64,000 nucleotides of DNA from Heterotrichella gracilis (taxonomy: Eukaryota; Sar; Xanthophyceae; Tribonematales; Xanthonemataceae). Below the pieces are notes generated by a model. The model was not told the origin of the DNA and searched no databases. It saw only the letters and a list, made by a program, of their open reading frames with translations. The position numbers were made by a program, and so were the translations under genes. The DNA lies in the NCBI GenBank assembly GCA_032358255.1, contig JAULBX010029158.1, forward strand, positions 124,001-188,000. The letters run 5' to 3'. Shown here one piece after another: positions 63,973 through 64,000 of this stretch (the stretch's first letter is position 1; each line of letters starts with the position of its first letter).

Positions 63973-64000
63973 ATTTAATGTAATTGCAAATCCTCTTAAC

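Overview
The window is nuclear DNA from a eukaryote, most likely a chlorophyte green alga. The genes are split into 7 to 19 short exons with GT-AG (and at least two GC-AG) introns. Introns carry many plant/alga-type telomere motifs (CCCTAAA/TTTAGGG). The gene set includes an octotricopeptide-like organelle protein and a 4,6-dehydratase plus pyrophosphorylase of GDP-mannose metabolism, and the predicted proteins resemble plant and algal orthologues. The seven-base telomere motif argues against Chlamydomonas reinhardtii itself, which uses TTTTAGGG. I cannot name the species.

Layout from left to right: the 5' part of a secreted glycerophosphodiester phosphodiesterase (minus, runs off the left edge); a 14-exon gene for a predicted beta-propeller plus six-transmembrane TRP-like channel of 1673 aa (minus, 2443-11689); a DUF89 damage-control phosphatase (plus, 12661-15996); a repeat-rich stretch holding a tandem pair of small unrecognised membrane-protein genes (minus, 17444-18954); an Old Yellow Enzyme/OPR-type ene-reductase (minus, 20788-24294); GDP-mannose pyrophosphorylase (minus, 25171-27307); an octotricopeptide/FAST-like organellar RNA protein (minus, 28275-33868); exocyst SEC5 (plus, 34537-42369); GDP-mannose 4,6-dehydratase (plus, 43344-45716); a bacterial-type tRNA (guanine-N7) methyltransferase (minus, 46714-49983); an intronless SUMO gene (plus, 50860-51147); exportin-7 (plus, 52237-59984); a poorly resolved 3 kb; and a 1037 bp non-autonomous CACTA-type transposon (62936-63972). 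For every complete multi-exon gene I chained exons whose phases close exactly to a single stop, so these models are internally consistent, although not backed by transcripts.

Functionally the genes are mostly housekeeping: GDP-mannose synthesis and its first step toward GDP-fucose (two genes 16 kb apart), vesicle tethering (SEC5), nuclear export (exportin-7), sumoylation, tRNA modification and organelle RNA metabolism. Three gene pairs are divergent with 670-970 bp between start codons (channel/DUF89, OPR-like/SEC5, tRNA methyltransferase/SUMO) and probably share promoter regions.

The most unusual feature is genome-structural: at least fifteen exon edges, in most of the intron-bearing genes, have one to five decaying tandem copies of themselves (splice site plus 20-110 bp of exon) lying in the neighbouring intron or 3' flank. 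Many are separated by short interstitial telomere motifs that mostly read CCCTAAA on the sense strand. This looks like an ongoing process that makes introns longer, or makes new ones, by copying exon edges.
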